DNA of 64,000 nt from CAWBOY01 sp963790585 (GTDB taxonomy: Bacteria; Planctomycetota; Planctomycetia; Gemmatales; Gemmataceae). A program made the position numbers and the translations under genes. The notes under the pieces were generated by a model, which made no database searches, was not told the origin of the DNA, and saw nothing but the letters and a program-made list of their open reading frames with translations. Each line of letters opens with the position of its first letter. The first letter of the stretch is position 1. This document shows positions 17,734-26,743 of this stretch, piece by piece. The stretch is taken from contig CAWBOY010000001.1 of assembly GCA_963790585.1 (NCBI GenBank), positions 744,001 to 808,000 on the forward strand, written 5' to 3'.

Positions 17734-18995
17734 CAGGGCAATCGCATCTAAACGCCTGTTCATTATTGGCTGTTCAGTTGTCAGGGACAAGGTTACTGCG
17801 AATGATTCTGGTGGAACGTACCCGTTTCACGGAGGAAAAGACTCATGGCGCAGACCCAAGCAACCCCCTTTCTTGCCGCTTTTGCCCAGTTGCAGGATCC
17901 ACGCATCAACCGTACCAAGCATCACCGACTGCTGGACATCCTCTTCATCGCCCTGTGCGCTGTCGTCAGCGGCGCCAACGATTGCGTGGCCATGGAAAAG
18001 TTCGCCAAGAGCAAGCGCGTCTGGCTCGAAAAATTCCTGGATCTGCCCGACCGCGTGCCGTCGCATGACACCTTCGCTCGTGTGTTCGCCGCCCTGGATG
18101 GCAAAGCCTTTGTCGAGTGTTTTCTGAGCTGGGTGACCAGCCTCGAACGGAGTACGTCCGGCCAGGTGGTGGCCATCGACGGCAAGACGGCTCGTGCGAC
18201 GTTGGATCGAGCCAAGAGCAAGCATCCGCTTCATGTCGTTAGCGCCTGGGCCACGGAGAACCAATTGCTTTTGGGTCAGGAAGTGGTCGATGACAAATCC
18301 AATGAGATCACAGCGATTCCTAAACTGTTGGAGGTGTTGGAATTGACGGGAGCGATTGTGACTTTGGATGCCATGGGATGTCAGAAAGAGATTGCCAGCA
18401 AGATACGAGAAAAGGGAGCCGATTATGTGCTGGCGGTGAAAGGGAATCAGGAGCATTTGGAGCAGGACATCGTGGAGGCGTTTGCCGCCGTGGACGAGGG
18501 TCGTAGCACGGCAACGGTGCAAACGCACACGGAGCAGGACAAGGGGCACGGTCGCTTGGAAACGCGCTGGACGCAGACGATGGCGGTACCCAAGACGTTG
18601 CGTCATCAGGAGGATTGGCGGGATCTGGTGAGCATCGCCCGTTGCACGCGTAGCTACCAGGAGGGTGGAGTGGAGAAGTCGGAGGTGCGTTATTTTATAA
18701 GCAGCCTGCAACCCAAGGCGAAGCAGATGGCGGGAGCGATACGGAGTCATTGGGGAGTGGAGAATGGCTTGCATTGGGTGTTGGACATGTATTTTGCGGA
18801 GGATCGCAATCGTGCTCGGACGGGCCATGCGGCAGGGAACCTGGCGTTGTTACGACGCTGGGTCATCTCGTTATTGCGGCAGGACGAATCGACCAAAGGC
18901 GGCATCGAGAAGAAGCGCTTGCAAGCAGGCTGGAACGACGAAACGCGCGAGGCCATTCTTGGCCTTTTTATGGGGGATTAGATGCGATTGCCCTG
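17734..18995 (+). mobile_element. ISAs1-family insertion sequence in hydB
   Basis: The element is 1262 bp. Its ends are exact 18-bp inverted repeats: CAGGGCAATCGCATCTAA at 17734-17751 and its reverse complement at 18978-18995. It is flanked by a perfect 10-bp direct repeat GGAACAGAAG (17724-17733 and 18996-19005), the size of target duplication expected for this family. It holds one transposase gene and points opposite to the hydrogenase operon. Identical ends and target copies suggest a recent insertion. Confidence 0.95.
17845..18981 (+). CDS. ISAs1 family transposase
   Basis: This intact 378-residue DDE transposase has the family's N-terminal associated domain (FLAAFAQLQDPR, LLDILFIALCAVVSGANDC, SHDTFARVFAALD) followed by the catalytic core: first Asp in VVAIDGKTARAT, second Asp in IVTLDAMGCQ, and Glu within SHWGVENGLHWVLDM, plus ADYVLAVKGNQ. 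A strong GGAGGA lies nine bases before the ATG. The TAG stop falls inside the right inverted repeat, so the gene fills the element. Confidence 0.96.
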   Translation: MAQTQATPFLAAFAQLQDPRINRTKHHRLLDILFIALCAVVSGANDCVAMEKFAKSKRVWLEKFLDLPDRVPSHDTFARVFAALDGKAFVECFLSWVTSLERSTSGQVVAIDGKTARATLDRAKSKHPLHVVSAWATENQLLLGQEVVDDKSNEITAIPKLLEVLELTGAIVTLDAMGCQKEIASKIREKGADYVLAVKGNQEHLEQDIVEAFAAVDEGRSTATVQTHTEQDKGHGRLETRWTQTMAVPKTLRHQEDWRDLVSIARCTRSYQEGGVEKSEVRYFISSLQPKAKQMAGAIRSHWGVENGLHWVLDMYFAEDRNRARTGHAAGNLALLRRWVISLLRQDESTKGGIEKKRLQAGWNDETREAILGLFMGD

Positions 18996-19939
18996 GGAAC
19001 AGAAGCAAGTTGGACATGCGAGGGTGCAGTTTGTGCATGAAAGGCAACGGTCAGCAACAATATCCCAGCGTGGGTTCTCTTGGTTGCGGTGCAATAGACC
19101 GCGGATGTCTATCACGTTGAGCGACCGCCCCATCGCTTGTTTCGCAGCCGCCACACGTCGATCCCCGTCTTCGATATCAAGTGAAGACGCTGAAGCCAAT
19201 GCAAGCCGCTCCACTACGTCCTGGCCAGCCGCGCTACCCGAACGCACCAGGAATCTTTCCTTTAACTCCGTGAGCGCCAGATCGAAAAAGGCTGGAGGAG
19301 CTGGGTTTGGTGATGCAAGCCCCGCCGCGCAACGTTTCTCCTCGATTTCGGGACCGGTGCCCATAGATGCACAGAAGCACGTTCCCGCTGGATCTTCGCA
19401 CTCGACAGCAACGAGAAATAGGCGTTCGTGCACCGCGGCATAATGAGGATCGGAGAACTGCCCAGGGCGGTTGAGAAAGACCTTATCCTGTATTGCAATC
19501 GCGTGAAGTTCGCATGCCCTTACTCCAAAAAGAACCCGACGGGGCGGGTCGGGAGGGGCTTCGCGGATTTCAAATCCCGTCTCAGTGCGTGTGCCTGCCA
19601 GAGTTGCAAGGTCGGTGGGAAAAGATATTTTTTCCAAGAGTGAGGCCCTACCGCGTAGCCAAAATAAGCATCGTCCAACCGCTTCTCTAATCGGTACGAC
19701 CCCGGCTCTTGTCGGTCCGTCCAACCGACGGGCAGGTCTATTACGGAGCGGATCGGGCCGTAGACAATCGCTTGTTGATCGATCCGCGGGCCGACAACTT
19801 CAAAACCATCGCCTATGAGCAATTGGATCAGCTCATCCAGTCGCGGCTTTGGCAAACTCCAGCTACCGAGCCTTTGTGACGTAGTCACGAAGTCTAATCC
19901 TTTAGCTTGAATCACAGATCCGCCAGAAAGCGCTTAATT

Positions 19940-19953
19940 GCAAATCAGGTGCC
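19940..19953 (-). promoter_or_regulatory. Candidate sigma-54 (-24/-12) promoter of the hydrogenase operon
   Basis: Read on the minus strand, the sequence GGCACCTGATTTGC has GGCAC and TTGC with exactly the GG-to-GC spacing of RpoN promoters (consensus TGGCAC-N5-TTGC). The GC element lies at 19941-19940, which would start transcription near 19928, about 13 bases before the hydB GTG with GGCGGA between them. The only mismatch in the core is C for T before GG. Hydrogenase operons are often RpoN-dependent. Confidence 0.55.
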
Positions 19954-20089
19954 GCGCCCTACCACCCGGCCGATGCGCCATTTCGTCTCCAGAACATCGA
20001 TTTGTCATTGTTTTCGTAGCTATCCTATACACTAGCTCGATAAAAACATCTGCCTGTTAACCGAATTGTGCCGCGCCCACTGAGCGTGA

Positions 20090-20105
20090 TGAGCGATTCC
20101 GCTCA
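20090..20105. promoter_or_regulatory. Inverted repeat, candidate activator site in hyd/acyl-CoA synthetase divergent region
   Basis: TGAGCG-ATTC-CGCTCA is a perfect 6-4-6 inverted repeat about 140 bp upstream of the candidate sigma-54 promoter and about 155 bp upstream of the synthetase start. The distance suits an NtrC-type enhancer-binding activator, but no such regulator is encoded in the window. Confidence 0.35.
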
Positions 20106-20259
20106 CTGAACTGTGCTCTCAGGCAAGGTTCAGGGCGCAAAAGGCCGTAACGCGATGGGGCCGGGCTTCAAGCGTCGTATTCTCACGTCCGGCATTGCAA
20201 TTGCGACTGGGCTCGCCCTGGACCAAAATAAAGCGGGCTCTCCGCCGGAGTTCAACGGC

Positions 20260-23031
20260 ATGTATGCAATTCAAGAAATTCCCACGAAGAGACCGATTCG
20301 TGCGCGTTACATCTCTCCACCATTTCAAGACGCGGCCGCGTCAGGGCGATTGATCCTACGCGATGGATCAATGGCTGAAATCCGGGTTGCTCAGCCAAGC
20401 GATCTTCAGGAACTGCGAGTCTTCTTGGACCATTTCATGGCGGCATCAGGTCGTCTTCCGGCCTTAGCACGTTCGCAACCCGATTCAGACTTACTCGTTT
20501 CCTTGTGTGACGATCGCAGCCCGGATAGCGCGATGACCCTTCTTGTTTTTCGTGATCACAACGGTCAATCGCGCATCATGGCCACCGGATCGTATATCGC
20601 AAAAAACGAGAACACAGCACAGGTCTTTTTTGCTGTAGACAACTCACTGCAGGGCAAAGGCTTAGGAACTCTGTTGTTGGAACGATTATCACTATTGGCA
20701 GTTGGACGCGGCTTTACCCGTTTTTCTGCTCTCACCCACGCTGACAACAAGGCGATGCTTGAGGTCTTCCGGGCATCCGGATTTGCACTCGAAGAAAAAC
20801 AGCAAGGCGGCGAAACCGAAGTGAATCTTGCTGTCGTTCCCACGGAGGCAAGCGTAGCTCGCATGGAACTGCGCGACCGCGTGGCGACGGCCGCCTCTAT
20901 TCGTCCGTTTTTCCAGCCTAAATCCGTGGCCGTGGTCGGGGCCTCTCGAGATCCATCGAGCATCGGCTATCGCATTCTAGAAGCCCTGGTCCTAAATCGC
21001 TTTCAGGGGCCGGTTTATCCGATCAATCCAAAAGCCAATGTCGTTGGCTGTATCCGAGCCTATCCTTCCGTCCGCGATTTGCCGGAAGCCGTGGATCTTG
21101 CCATTATCGCCGTGCCGAGTAGAGCCGTCATCGGTGTGGTCGACGAGTGTGCGGCGCGAGGAGTACGGGCTCTGGTCGTCATTTCGGCAGGATTCGCCGA
21201 GGTTAACGCCGAAGGACGAGACCTTCAAAAACAACTAGCAGATAAAGTACGTGCTTCTGGAATGCGGATGATCGGGCCTAATTGCATGGGGATCCTCAAC
21301 ACGGACCCAGCTATCCAACTCAACGCTTCCTTCTCCCCCGTGTTTCCGCCGCCAGGCAAGGTGGCGATGTCGTCCCAGAGTGGAGCACTCGGGATAGCAA
21401 TTCTGGCGGCGGCGAGCCGAATGGGCCTTGGGCTTTCCAGTTTTGTTAGTGTTGGGAATAAGGCCGATGTCTCAGGAAATGACCTCCTCCAGTATTGGGA
21501 GGAGGATCCTAATACGGATGTGATCCTACTCTATTTGGAGTCATTCGGAAATCCGCGACGTTTTGCACGGATAGCTCGGCGGGTCAGCCACCGTAAGCCG
21601 ATCATCGCCATCAAAAGTGGCCGGACACAGGCGGGCGGTCGCGCGGCCGGGTCGCATACGGCAGCCTTGGCGGCCAGTGAAGTGGCTGTGGACGCTCTGT
21701 TCCAGCTCACCGGTGTTATTCGAGCCGACACACTCGAAGAAATGTTTGATCTCGCGAGTGTGCTAGGAAACCAGCCGCTTCCCAAAGGCCGCCGGGTTGC
21801 AATCGTCACAAATGCTGGCGGCCCGGCCATCCTCTGTACCGATGTGTGCGAAGCGGGGGGCCTCACGATCCCCTCCTTTTCCGAATCGACAAGGTCGCGA
21901 TTGGCTGCCCGATTAGCAGCTGCCGCCAGCGTCGCCAACCCGGTCGATATGATCGCATCAGCGAGTCCCGACAATTATTCCTTTGTTATCGAATCTGTCC
22001 TGACTTCGGGGGAAGTCGATGCGCTGATCGTTATCTACATTCCCGTAGGATTGAGGGAGACAGAAGCCATTGTCACCGCCATTTACGCCGGTGTTGCGGC
22101 GGCGCGAGCAAATGGGGCGATGGACCGACCCGTGTTGGCATGTTTGATGACCACCGAAGGGAGCGCACGGCCCCACGTTGAATCAAGCGGGGAGAAAATC
22201 CCAACCTATGCGTTTCCCGAAGCAGCCGGCGGTGTCCTCAGCAAAATAGCCACCTATGCCGAGTGGCGTAATAAGCCTGAGGGCCTGATACCGGACTTCG
22301 AGGACTTGAATTTGCCCGCCGCTCGGGAAGTATGCCACAGGGTTTTACGCCAGCGTGGAGCTGCCTGGCTTTCGAGTGCAGAAGTCTGCGAACTCTTTAC
22401 GGCGGTGCATCTACCCATCGCCCGGAGTGGTACGGCGAAAAGCGAAATGGCTGCGATCGAATTAGCACAACGAATCGGTTTTCCAGTGGCTGTCAAATTG
22501 GCCTCCGGGCAACTGATCCACAAGACCGATGTGGGTGGAGTTCACCTAAACCTTGTCGACGCTGCCGGAGTTAGCAATGCGTTCCAGGAAATTCGTAATC
22601 GCTTGATTCAGATCGGCCAACTCGAAGCAATGGACGGCGTCGTCGTCCAGGCCATGGCCGCGAGCGGCGTAGAGGTCATGGCGGGCGTGACGCAAGACCC
22701 GCTCTTTGGTCCGCTGGTAGCATTCGGTCTTGGAGGCGTGCTTGTCGAAATCCTGGCGGATATTTGCTTCCGGATTACTCCCTTGAGCGACCGCGATGCC
22801 GCCGAGATGGTCCGGTCCATTCGGGGCTATCGGCTTCTACAAGGATTTCGAGGTCGACCTCCAGCCGACCTCGAAGCGATTGAAGAAATGCTCTTACGGC
22901 TTTCTAGACTCGTCGAGGAAATTCCCGAAATCCGTGAGGTCGATCTAAACCCTGTCATCGCATTACCTCCAGGCCAAGGATGCCAGATCGTCGATGCTCG
23001 CGTCCGAGTTGAGTTTGCCAAGAGCCACTGA
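20260..23031 (+). CDS. GNAT acetyltransferase fused to ADP-forming acyl-CoA synthetase (Pat-like)
   Basis: This is a 923-residue fusion. An N-terminal GNAT domain (acetyl-CoA pocket around FFAVDNSLQGKGLGTLLLERL) is followed by a CoA-binding Rossmann domain (SVAVVGASRDPSSIGYRILEAL, YPINPKANVVG), succinyl-CoA-ligase-like domains (MIGPNCMGILNT, SQSGALGIAIL, GSHTAALAASEVAVDALF) and a C-terminal ATP-grasp part (GFPVAVKLASGQLIHKTDVGG, EVMAGVTQDPLFGPLVAFGLGG). Such fusions are protein lysine acetyltransferases in several bacteria. The GSHTAALA histidine, used for phosphoryl transfer in true ADP-forming synthetases, is retained, so synthetase activity is possible. The ATG at 20260 has GGAG nine bases upstream; a GTG at 20113 would add 49 unconserved residues. 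It is divergent from the hydrogenase operon. Confidence 0.88.
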   Translation: MYAIQEIPTKRPIRARYISPPFQDAAASGRLILRDGSMAEIRVAQPSDLQELRVFLDHFMAASGRLPALARSQPDSDLLVSLCDDRSPDSAMTLLVFRDHNGQSRIMATGSYIAKNENTAQVFFAVDNSLQGKGLGTLLLERLSLLAVGRGFTRFSALTHADNKAMLEVFRASGFALEEKQQGGETEVNLAVVPTEASVARMELRDRVATAASIRPFFQPKSVAVVGASRDPSSIGYRILEALVLNRFQGPVYPINPKANVVGCIRAYPSVRDLPEAVDLAIIAVPSRAVIGVVDECAARGVRALVVISAGFAEVNAEGRDLQKQLADKVRASGMRMIGPNCMGILNTDPAIQLNASFSPVFPPPGKVAMSSQSGALGIAILAAASRMGLGLSSFVSVGNKADVSGNDLLQYWEEDPNTDVILLYLESFGNPRRFARIARRVSHRKPIIAIKSGRTQAGGRAAGSHTAALAASEVAVDALFQLTGVIRADTLEEMFDLASVLGNQPLPKGRRVAIVTNAGGPAILCTDVCEAGGLTIPSFSESTRSRLAARLAAAASVANPVDMIASASPDNYSFVIESVLTSGEVDALIVIYIPVGLRETEAIVTAIYAGVAAARANGAMDRPVLACLMTTEGSARPHVESSGEKIPTYAFPEAAGGVLSKIATYAEWRNKPEGLIPDFEDLNLPAAREVCHRVLRQRGAAWLSSAEVCELFTAVHLPIARSGTAKSEMAAIELAQRIGFPVAVKLASGQLIHKTDVGGVHLNLVDAAGVSNAFQEIRNRLIQIGQLEAMDGVVVQAMAASGVEVMAGVTQDPLFGPLVAFGLGGVLVEILADICFRITPLSDRDAAEMVRSIRGYRLLQGFRGRPPADLEAIEEMLLRLSRLVEEIPEIREVDLNPVIALPPGQGCQIVDARVRVEFAKSH

Positions 23032-23488
23032 CCTTCATCTGCCAAATGACACCTTCCAGCTGTAAAGCGCATAATGATTACAAGCGGAACTCGAACGCCG
23101 TCAGGTCGCGCTGGATCGGCTCGCTGAAGGATACCGTCCGAAGAGATTGCAGACTTCCTCGGCGTTCACGTCCGCTAACATTGCCGGACTAACGGTTGTG
23201 TCAAATGCAGTTCCATGCCGACGGCTTCACGGTCAATGTCAATCAGACACTCACGCTCTGAGATGGATTCAATCCGAGCCAGCCTGTTTCTATGCAAATC
23301 GATGCAGAGGTTGGCACGACAACCTTCACTGAGGGCAAGATTACGCTATACCCGTATTTGCATTGGCCAGAATTTTCTTGCTTGTATCCGTCGATTCCCC
23401 ATCACTTCGTAAAATATCAACCCCCGATCGACGAATAACCCGACGATCGCTACTCCCTGCGCAACCGGCCCTTGCGTGAGATGCCAAC
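23032..23488. other. Gene-free stretch with possible coding remnant
   Basis: No intact gene is seen. A short frame from 23213 reads MQFHADGFTVNVNQTLTL and then a TGA, and continues with further readable sequence to about 23430. It vaguely resembles the N-terminal plug-preceding repeat of TonB-type receptors but is too short to support. The kinase promoter must lie at the right end. Confidence 0.35.
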
Positions 23489-26311
23489 ATGGACTGCGTC
23501 AACAACCTGATCGCGTTCGGCTTACGGCAAGTCATCGGCGACTACGCCGATACCGTCATGGAGGTCGCCGACCCAGCGGCGAAGATAATCGCGGTCGTTC
23601 GGCGGCGGTTCACGGACCATAGTAAGGCTTTGCCGGTCGCCTTGCAGCGGGCCAACGATCGAGCCTGGCAAACGCTGGCGATTGCCCTGGCGGGCGATGA
23701 TTGGCTGACCTCGCTCAAGCTTTGGGTGACGGCCAACGGCGATCAGCGGGGCTTCCGCGAGGAAGTGACCCAGCTGCTCAAAGAGATGCCGTTGCCGTTC
23801 GAGCAGAGTCCGATCCGTTTCCGCAAGGCCTGCCTGAGTGAATTAAAGCGTGCCCGGGCACAGAAGCATCTGTCTGCCGAAGCGATCAACCCAAACACGA
23901 TCGCCCACTGCGCTGCCGGCTTTCGTCGTTACGCCGATACGCCGTGCCTGATCGAGGGGGCAGCCCAGTCCGTCGACCAAGTCGCCGAGCAGCTGGCGCC
24001 GCACTACAAGAATTTGGCTCTGCTGCTGCGGCTAAGGCCGCCCGCGGGCGGTCCACCATTGTTAGCGGCGGCGTTTCTCTATTTCCTGCGCCGCGAGATC
24101 GCAACCAATGCCGAGCTGGCGCGGGAGCTTACGTTCGAGAGTTTGCGTGAATTGAGCAAGGGCCAGGATCAGCTTTTCGGCTTGCTCGAAGAGTCACTTG
24201 GGCATCTTGGGAAAAGTGTCGATGCGATCCTGGAAATCGTGCTGGGCATCCGCGAAGAGTTGGCCCAGTTGCGCGACGAGATCCGCGAGTTGGCCCAGCG
24301 CAACGCCATCCCCGCACATCGCCTCACGCGGCGCGTGGCTGTCACGATCAAGAGCGGCAACGATCAGGCACTTCTGAAAAAGCTCTGGGCGGCCTACAGT
24401 AAGCTCCCCGCCGCCGCGCACGACGCCGATGACTTGTTGCTATTGGGCGACACGCTCGAAGCCGCTGCTTTGTTTCAGGAGGCCGAGGCTTGTTACTCCG
24501 CCGCCGCCTTGGCCGCCCAGGCTAAAAATCAGGAGAAGGAAGCCGAAGCTCTTTACAAGGGCTACCGTGAGGCGTGCCAGCTGGAGCAGTGGGACATCGC
24601 TTTGCAGCGACTCTTGCGGGCGGCGAAGTTACAGCCCGAGCGTTACGAACCGTTCGATCTCAGGAAGTATGAACCCGTGCGAATTCTCGGGTCCGGCGGT
24701 TTCGGCACGGTCATCCTGTGTTGTGATCGGCACGGACGCAAACGTCAGGTCGCCATCAAAATCCTCTTCGCCGCCGACCTCGAACGCGAGATCAACGAGC
24801 TATTTAACGAGGCGCAAATCCTCTATGATTTGCAACACAGCGAGTACAAACATTCAGCGATCATCGGCGTGCAACACTGGAACTTCGCCGGTAATGATGA
24901 GACGCGGCCCTACATCGTCATGGACTATTTCGAGGGGGAAACTCTGCGATCGTATCTGGAGAAGCACAAGAAGCTCTCCCATGCCGACTTGATCGAGGTG
25001 GCCCGTCAGGTAGCGGAGGGGATGCGAGCCGCTCATGGCCAGGATCTTCTGCACCGCGATTTGAAGCCGGACAACATTTTGATACGACGTGATGAGGAAG
25101 GTCGTTGGACAGTGCGCATCATCGATTTTGGTTTGGCTGTGAAGCAGGAAATGGTTCGTACCAGTGTGGTCAACGAAGTGGGCCAACGCACGCGCGAAGA
25201 TAACAGTTTCGCGGGGTCTTACAAATACTCGTCTCCCGAACAGCGACGTGAGCTAAAGGACGTGATGGTAAGCAAGCGCTCGGACATCCACTCGTGGGGC
25301 AAGACTTTTTCTGAAGCATTATTAGGCGACGGCGTAACGGAGCTAAAAAGCTGGGACGTTAGCGAGATGCCCTCCGAAATGCAACCTCTGGGACAGTTAT
25401 TGGAAAGATGTACCGCGGCATTGCCTCATCATCGGCCTGAGCATTTTGATGAGGTAGTTGCCGTTTTGGCAAGGCTTCGCGAGAACCGAATTCACACCAA
25501 AAACACCGGCCCGGATGATGAGAAAAAGCACCTGGAACCGTGCGCCGAGAATCAACACCAAACGGAAATAGGGCAGGCCAAGCAACTATGTCAGCCGAAA
25601 ATTGCCTCTTGTTCTTTGGGCACTTTTCAATCAGCCGGCTTTCTCGGTTTTGGTGCGAAGACGGTTGAACCATTCATGTCCTTCGCTTTTGTGCCGAAGG
25701 GAACTTTCTGGATGGGCGGTGGCTTCGGGACGTGCGGTGACCGACAGGTCGCGATTGAGCACGATTTCTACTTCGGTGTCTACCCCGTGACACAAGAGGA
25801 ATGGCAGGCTGTTATGGGTACAAATCCGAGTTATTTCCGCAAAGGAGAAAGATTGCCGGTTGAGCGGGTTTCGTGGATTGATTGTCAGAGATTTATTCAG
25901 AGGATGAATGATTCAAGGAAAGACAAGACTTGGTTGTACCGTTTACCACGCGAAGCGGAATGGGAATATGCATGTCGAGGCGCGGCCACCACGAAAGAAG
26001 ACTGTAGTTGGAATTACTATCTTGAATCCCCATCGAACACGCTTTCTGGGCAGCAAGCTAACTTCGCAGATTCCGCGATTGGGCGGACAACTAAGGTGGG
26101 ATCGTATCCACCCAACGTGCTTGGAATCCATGATCTCCATGGCAATGTTTGGGAATGGTGCGAAGACACGGATGGCTCGTCCCGAGTGATCCGAGGCGGC
26201 GGCTGGGGCGGCTCTGCCGACCACTGTCGCGCGGCGTGTCGCGGTAAGTACGCGCCAACTGGCTCAGGCCGCCTCCTTGGTTTTCGTCTTGTTCGAGTTC
26301 CTGTCCGGTAG
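23489..26311 (+). CDS. Ser/Thr protein kinase with C-terminal FGE-sulfatase (SUMF1-like) domain
   Basis: This 940-residue three-part protein begins with about 390 residues that I do not recognise. They are helical, include a heptad-like coiled coil near 235-275 (ILEIVLGIREELAQLRDEIR) and a TPR-like region near 310-390. A Hanks-type kinase follows: ILGSGGFGTVILCC, VAIKILF, HRDLKPDNILI, IIDFGLAV, SSPEQR. All key residues (glycine loop, Lys, Asp, DFG) are present, so it should be active. The last 220 residues are FGE-sulfatase/C-type-lectin-like: FVPKGTFWMGGG, YPVTQEEWQAVMG, LPREAEWEYACRG, IHDLHGNVWEWCED, GFRLVRV. No transmembrane segment is visible. In planctomycetes such FGE domains are mostly unlikely to modify sulfatases and may act as ligand-binding modules. 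Confidence 0.87.
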   Translation: MDCVNNLIAFGLRQVIGDYADTVMEVADPAAKIIAVVRRRFTDHSKALPVALQRANDRAWQTLAIALAGDDWLTSLKLWVTANGDQRGFREEVTQLLKEMPLPFEQSPIRFRKACLSELKRARAQKHLSAEAINPNTIAHCAAGFRRYADTPCLIEGAAQSVDQVAEQLAPHYKNLALLLRLRPPAGGPPLLAAAFLYFLRREIATNAELARELTFESLRELSKGQDQLFGLLEESLGHLGKSVDAILEIVLGIREELAQLRDEIRELAQRNAIPAHRLTRRVAVTIKSGNDQALLKKLWAAYSKLPAAAHDADDLLLLGDTLEAAALFQEAEACYSAAALAAQAKNQEKEAEALYKGYREACQLEQWDIALQRLLRAAKLQPERYEPFDLRKYEPVRILGSGGFGTVILCCDRHGRKRQVAIKILFAADLEREINELFNEAQILYDLQHSEYKHSAIIGVQHWNFAGNDETRPYIVMDYFEGETLRSYLEKHKKLSHADLIEVARQVAEGMRAAHGQDLLHRDLKPDNILIRRDEEGRWTVRIIDFGLAVKQEMVRTSVVNEVGQRTREDNSFAGSYKYSSPEQRRELKDVMVSKRSDIHSWGKTFSEALLGDGVTELKSWDVSEMPSEMQPLGQLLERCTAALPHHRPEHFDEVVAVLARLRENRIHTKNTGPDDEKKHLEPCAENQHQTEIGQAKQLCQPKIASCSLGTFQSAGFLGFGAKTVEPFMSFAFVPKGTFWMGGGFGTCGDRQVAIEHDFYFGVYPVTQEEWQAVMGTNPSYFRKGERLPVERVSWIDCQRFIQRMNDSRKDKTWLYRLPREAEWEYACRGAATTKEDCSWNYYLESPSNTLSGQQANFADSAIGRTTKVGSYPPNVLGIHDLHGNVWEWCEDTDGSSRVIRGGGWGGSADHCRAACRGKYAPTGSGRLLGFRLVRVPVR

Positions 26312-26387
26312 CCAGGGGTACGCTGGGCAAGCAAGGAAATTAGGGGTAGCTCCAAACGCATCAACTTATGTAGTCGAACCTGGTATT

Positions 26388-26464
26388 TCGCCCCGAAGGG
26401 GCGACGGACTTTAGCCACGGGTGGAGCGAAGCCCGCCGTCAGGCGGGCGCAGCGCAACCCGTGG
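26388..26464. repeat. Paired palindromes downstream of kinase gene
   Basis: TCGCCCC (26388-26394) pairs with GGGGCGA (26398-26404) around GAA. Then CCACGGGT (26415-26422) pairs with ACCCGTGG (26457-26464), enclosing an inner GCCCGCC (26431-26437) / GGCGGGC (26442-26448) hairpin. The form is that of REP-like extragenic palindromes, and the first hairpin may terminate the kinase transcript. Confidence 0.7.
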
Positions 26465-26525
26465 AACGTGAGGCTCGTATACGTCGCTCGCCCAATACTG
26501 TCCGTACACGAGTTGCCGAACAGTC

Positions 26526-26743
26526 TTTACCCCGAATGGGCAGGGCTTCCAAGGTGGTCATAACATCAAGTGGCGCAAGATGTTATGGCGACAACTTTGT
26601 GAACACATGTTCACTATTGCACGTTCCGCTGTCTGGGGCGAGGGGAAACGGTCGCTCAAACACAGAGGTTTTCAGCTACCTAGGAACGGCGAAATACTAT
26701 TCAAACGTATACAACCTTGGAAGCCCTGCCCCTTCTGGGTAAA
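26526..26743. mobile_element. 218-bp MITE-like element with 30-bp terminal inverted repeats
   Basis: The left end 26526-26555 and right end 26714-26743 are inverted repeats of 30 bp with two mismatches; the inner 18 bp (GGGCAGGGCTTCCAAGGT) match exactly. The 158-bp interior has no gene. I cannot see a target-site duplication next to the ends, so mobility is inferred only from the long terminal repeats. Confidence 0.45.

Larger units (their letters stand above)
17427..19915 (-). pseudogene. hydB: Hydrogenase iron-sulfur (beta) subunit, split by IS element and frameshifted
   Basis: HydB carries [4Fe-4S] clusters that link the hydrogenase dimer to the flavin subunit. The 5' part starts at GTG 19915 and includes the family segment AYFGYAVGPHSWKKYLFPPT; a one-base deletion near 19595 shifts the frame, after which TGFEIREAP, GVRACELHAIAIQDKVF and CLSCTNCTLACPTCFCS follow. 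The IS element (17734-18995) then intervenes. The 3' part resumes SVEDVTDLSLENAARIRRWD and ends with CVGCGRCITWCPVGID. Removing the IS plus one 10-bp target copy and adding one base gives exactly 406 codons, so the ancestral gene is fully reconstructable. As it stands no functional HydB can be made, and the IS may also block transcription of the genes behind it. Confidence 0.92.

Noticed and set aside
8190..19915. Alien origin of the hydrogenase island from base composition
   Set aside because: By eye the hyp genes look less GC-rich at third positions than the right half of the window, but I did not compute it and the difference may reflect expression or age.
23147..23412. Small genes in the spacer before the kinase
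   Set aside because: Short frames overlap each other, lack ribosome-binding sites and have no recognisable family.
26100..26311. Diversity-generating retroelement variable region in the FGE-like C-terminus of the kinase, or in its counterpart at 54423-54600
   Set aside because: FGE/C-type-lectin ends are common DGR targets, but no reverse transcriptase, accessory gene or template repeat is visible in the window, and the two ends do not differ in an adenine-only pattern.
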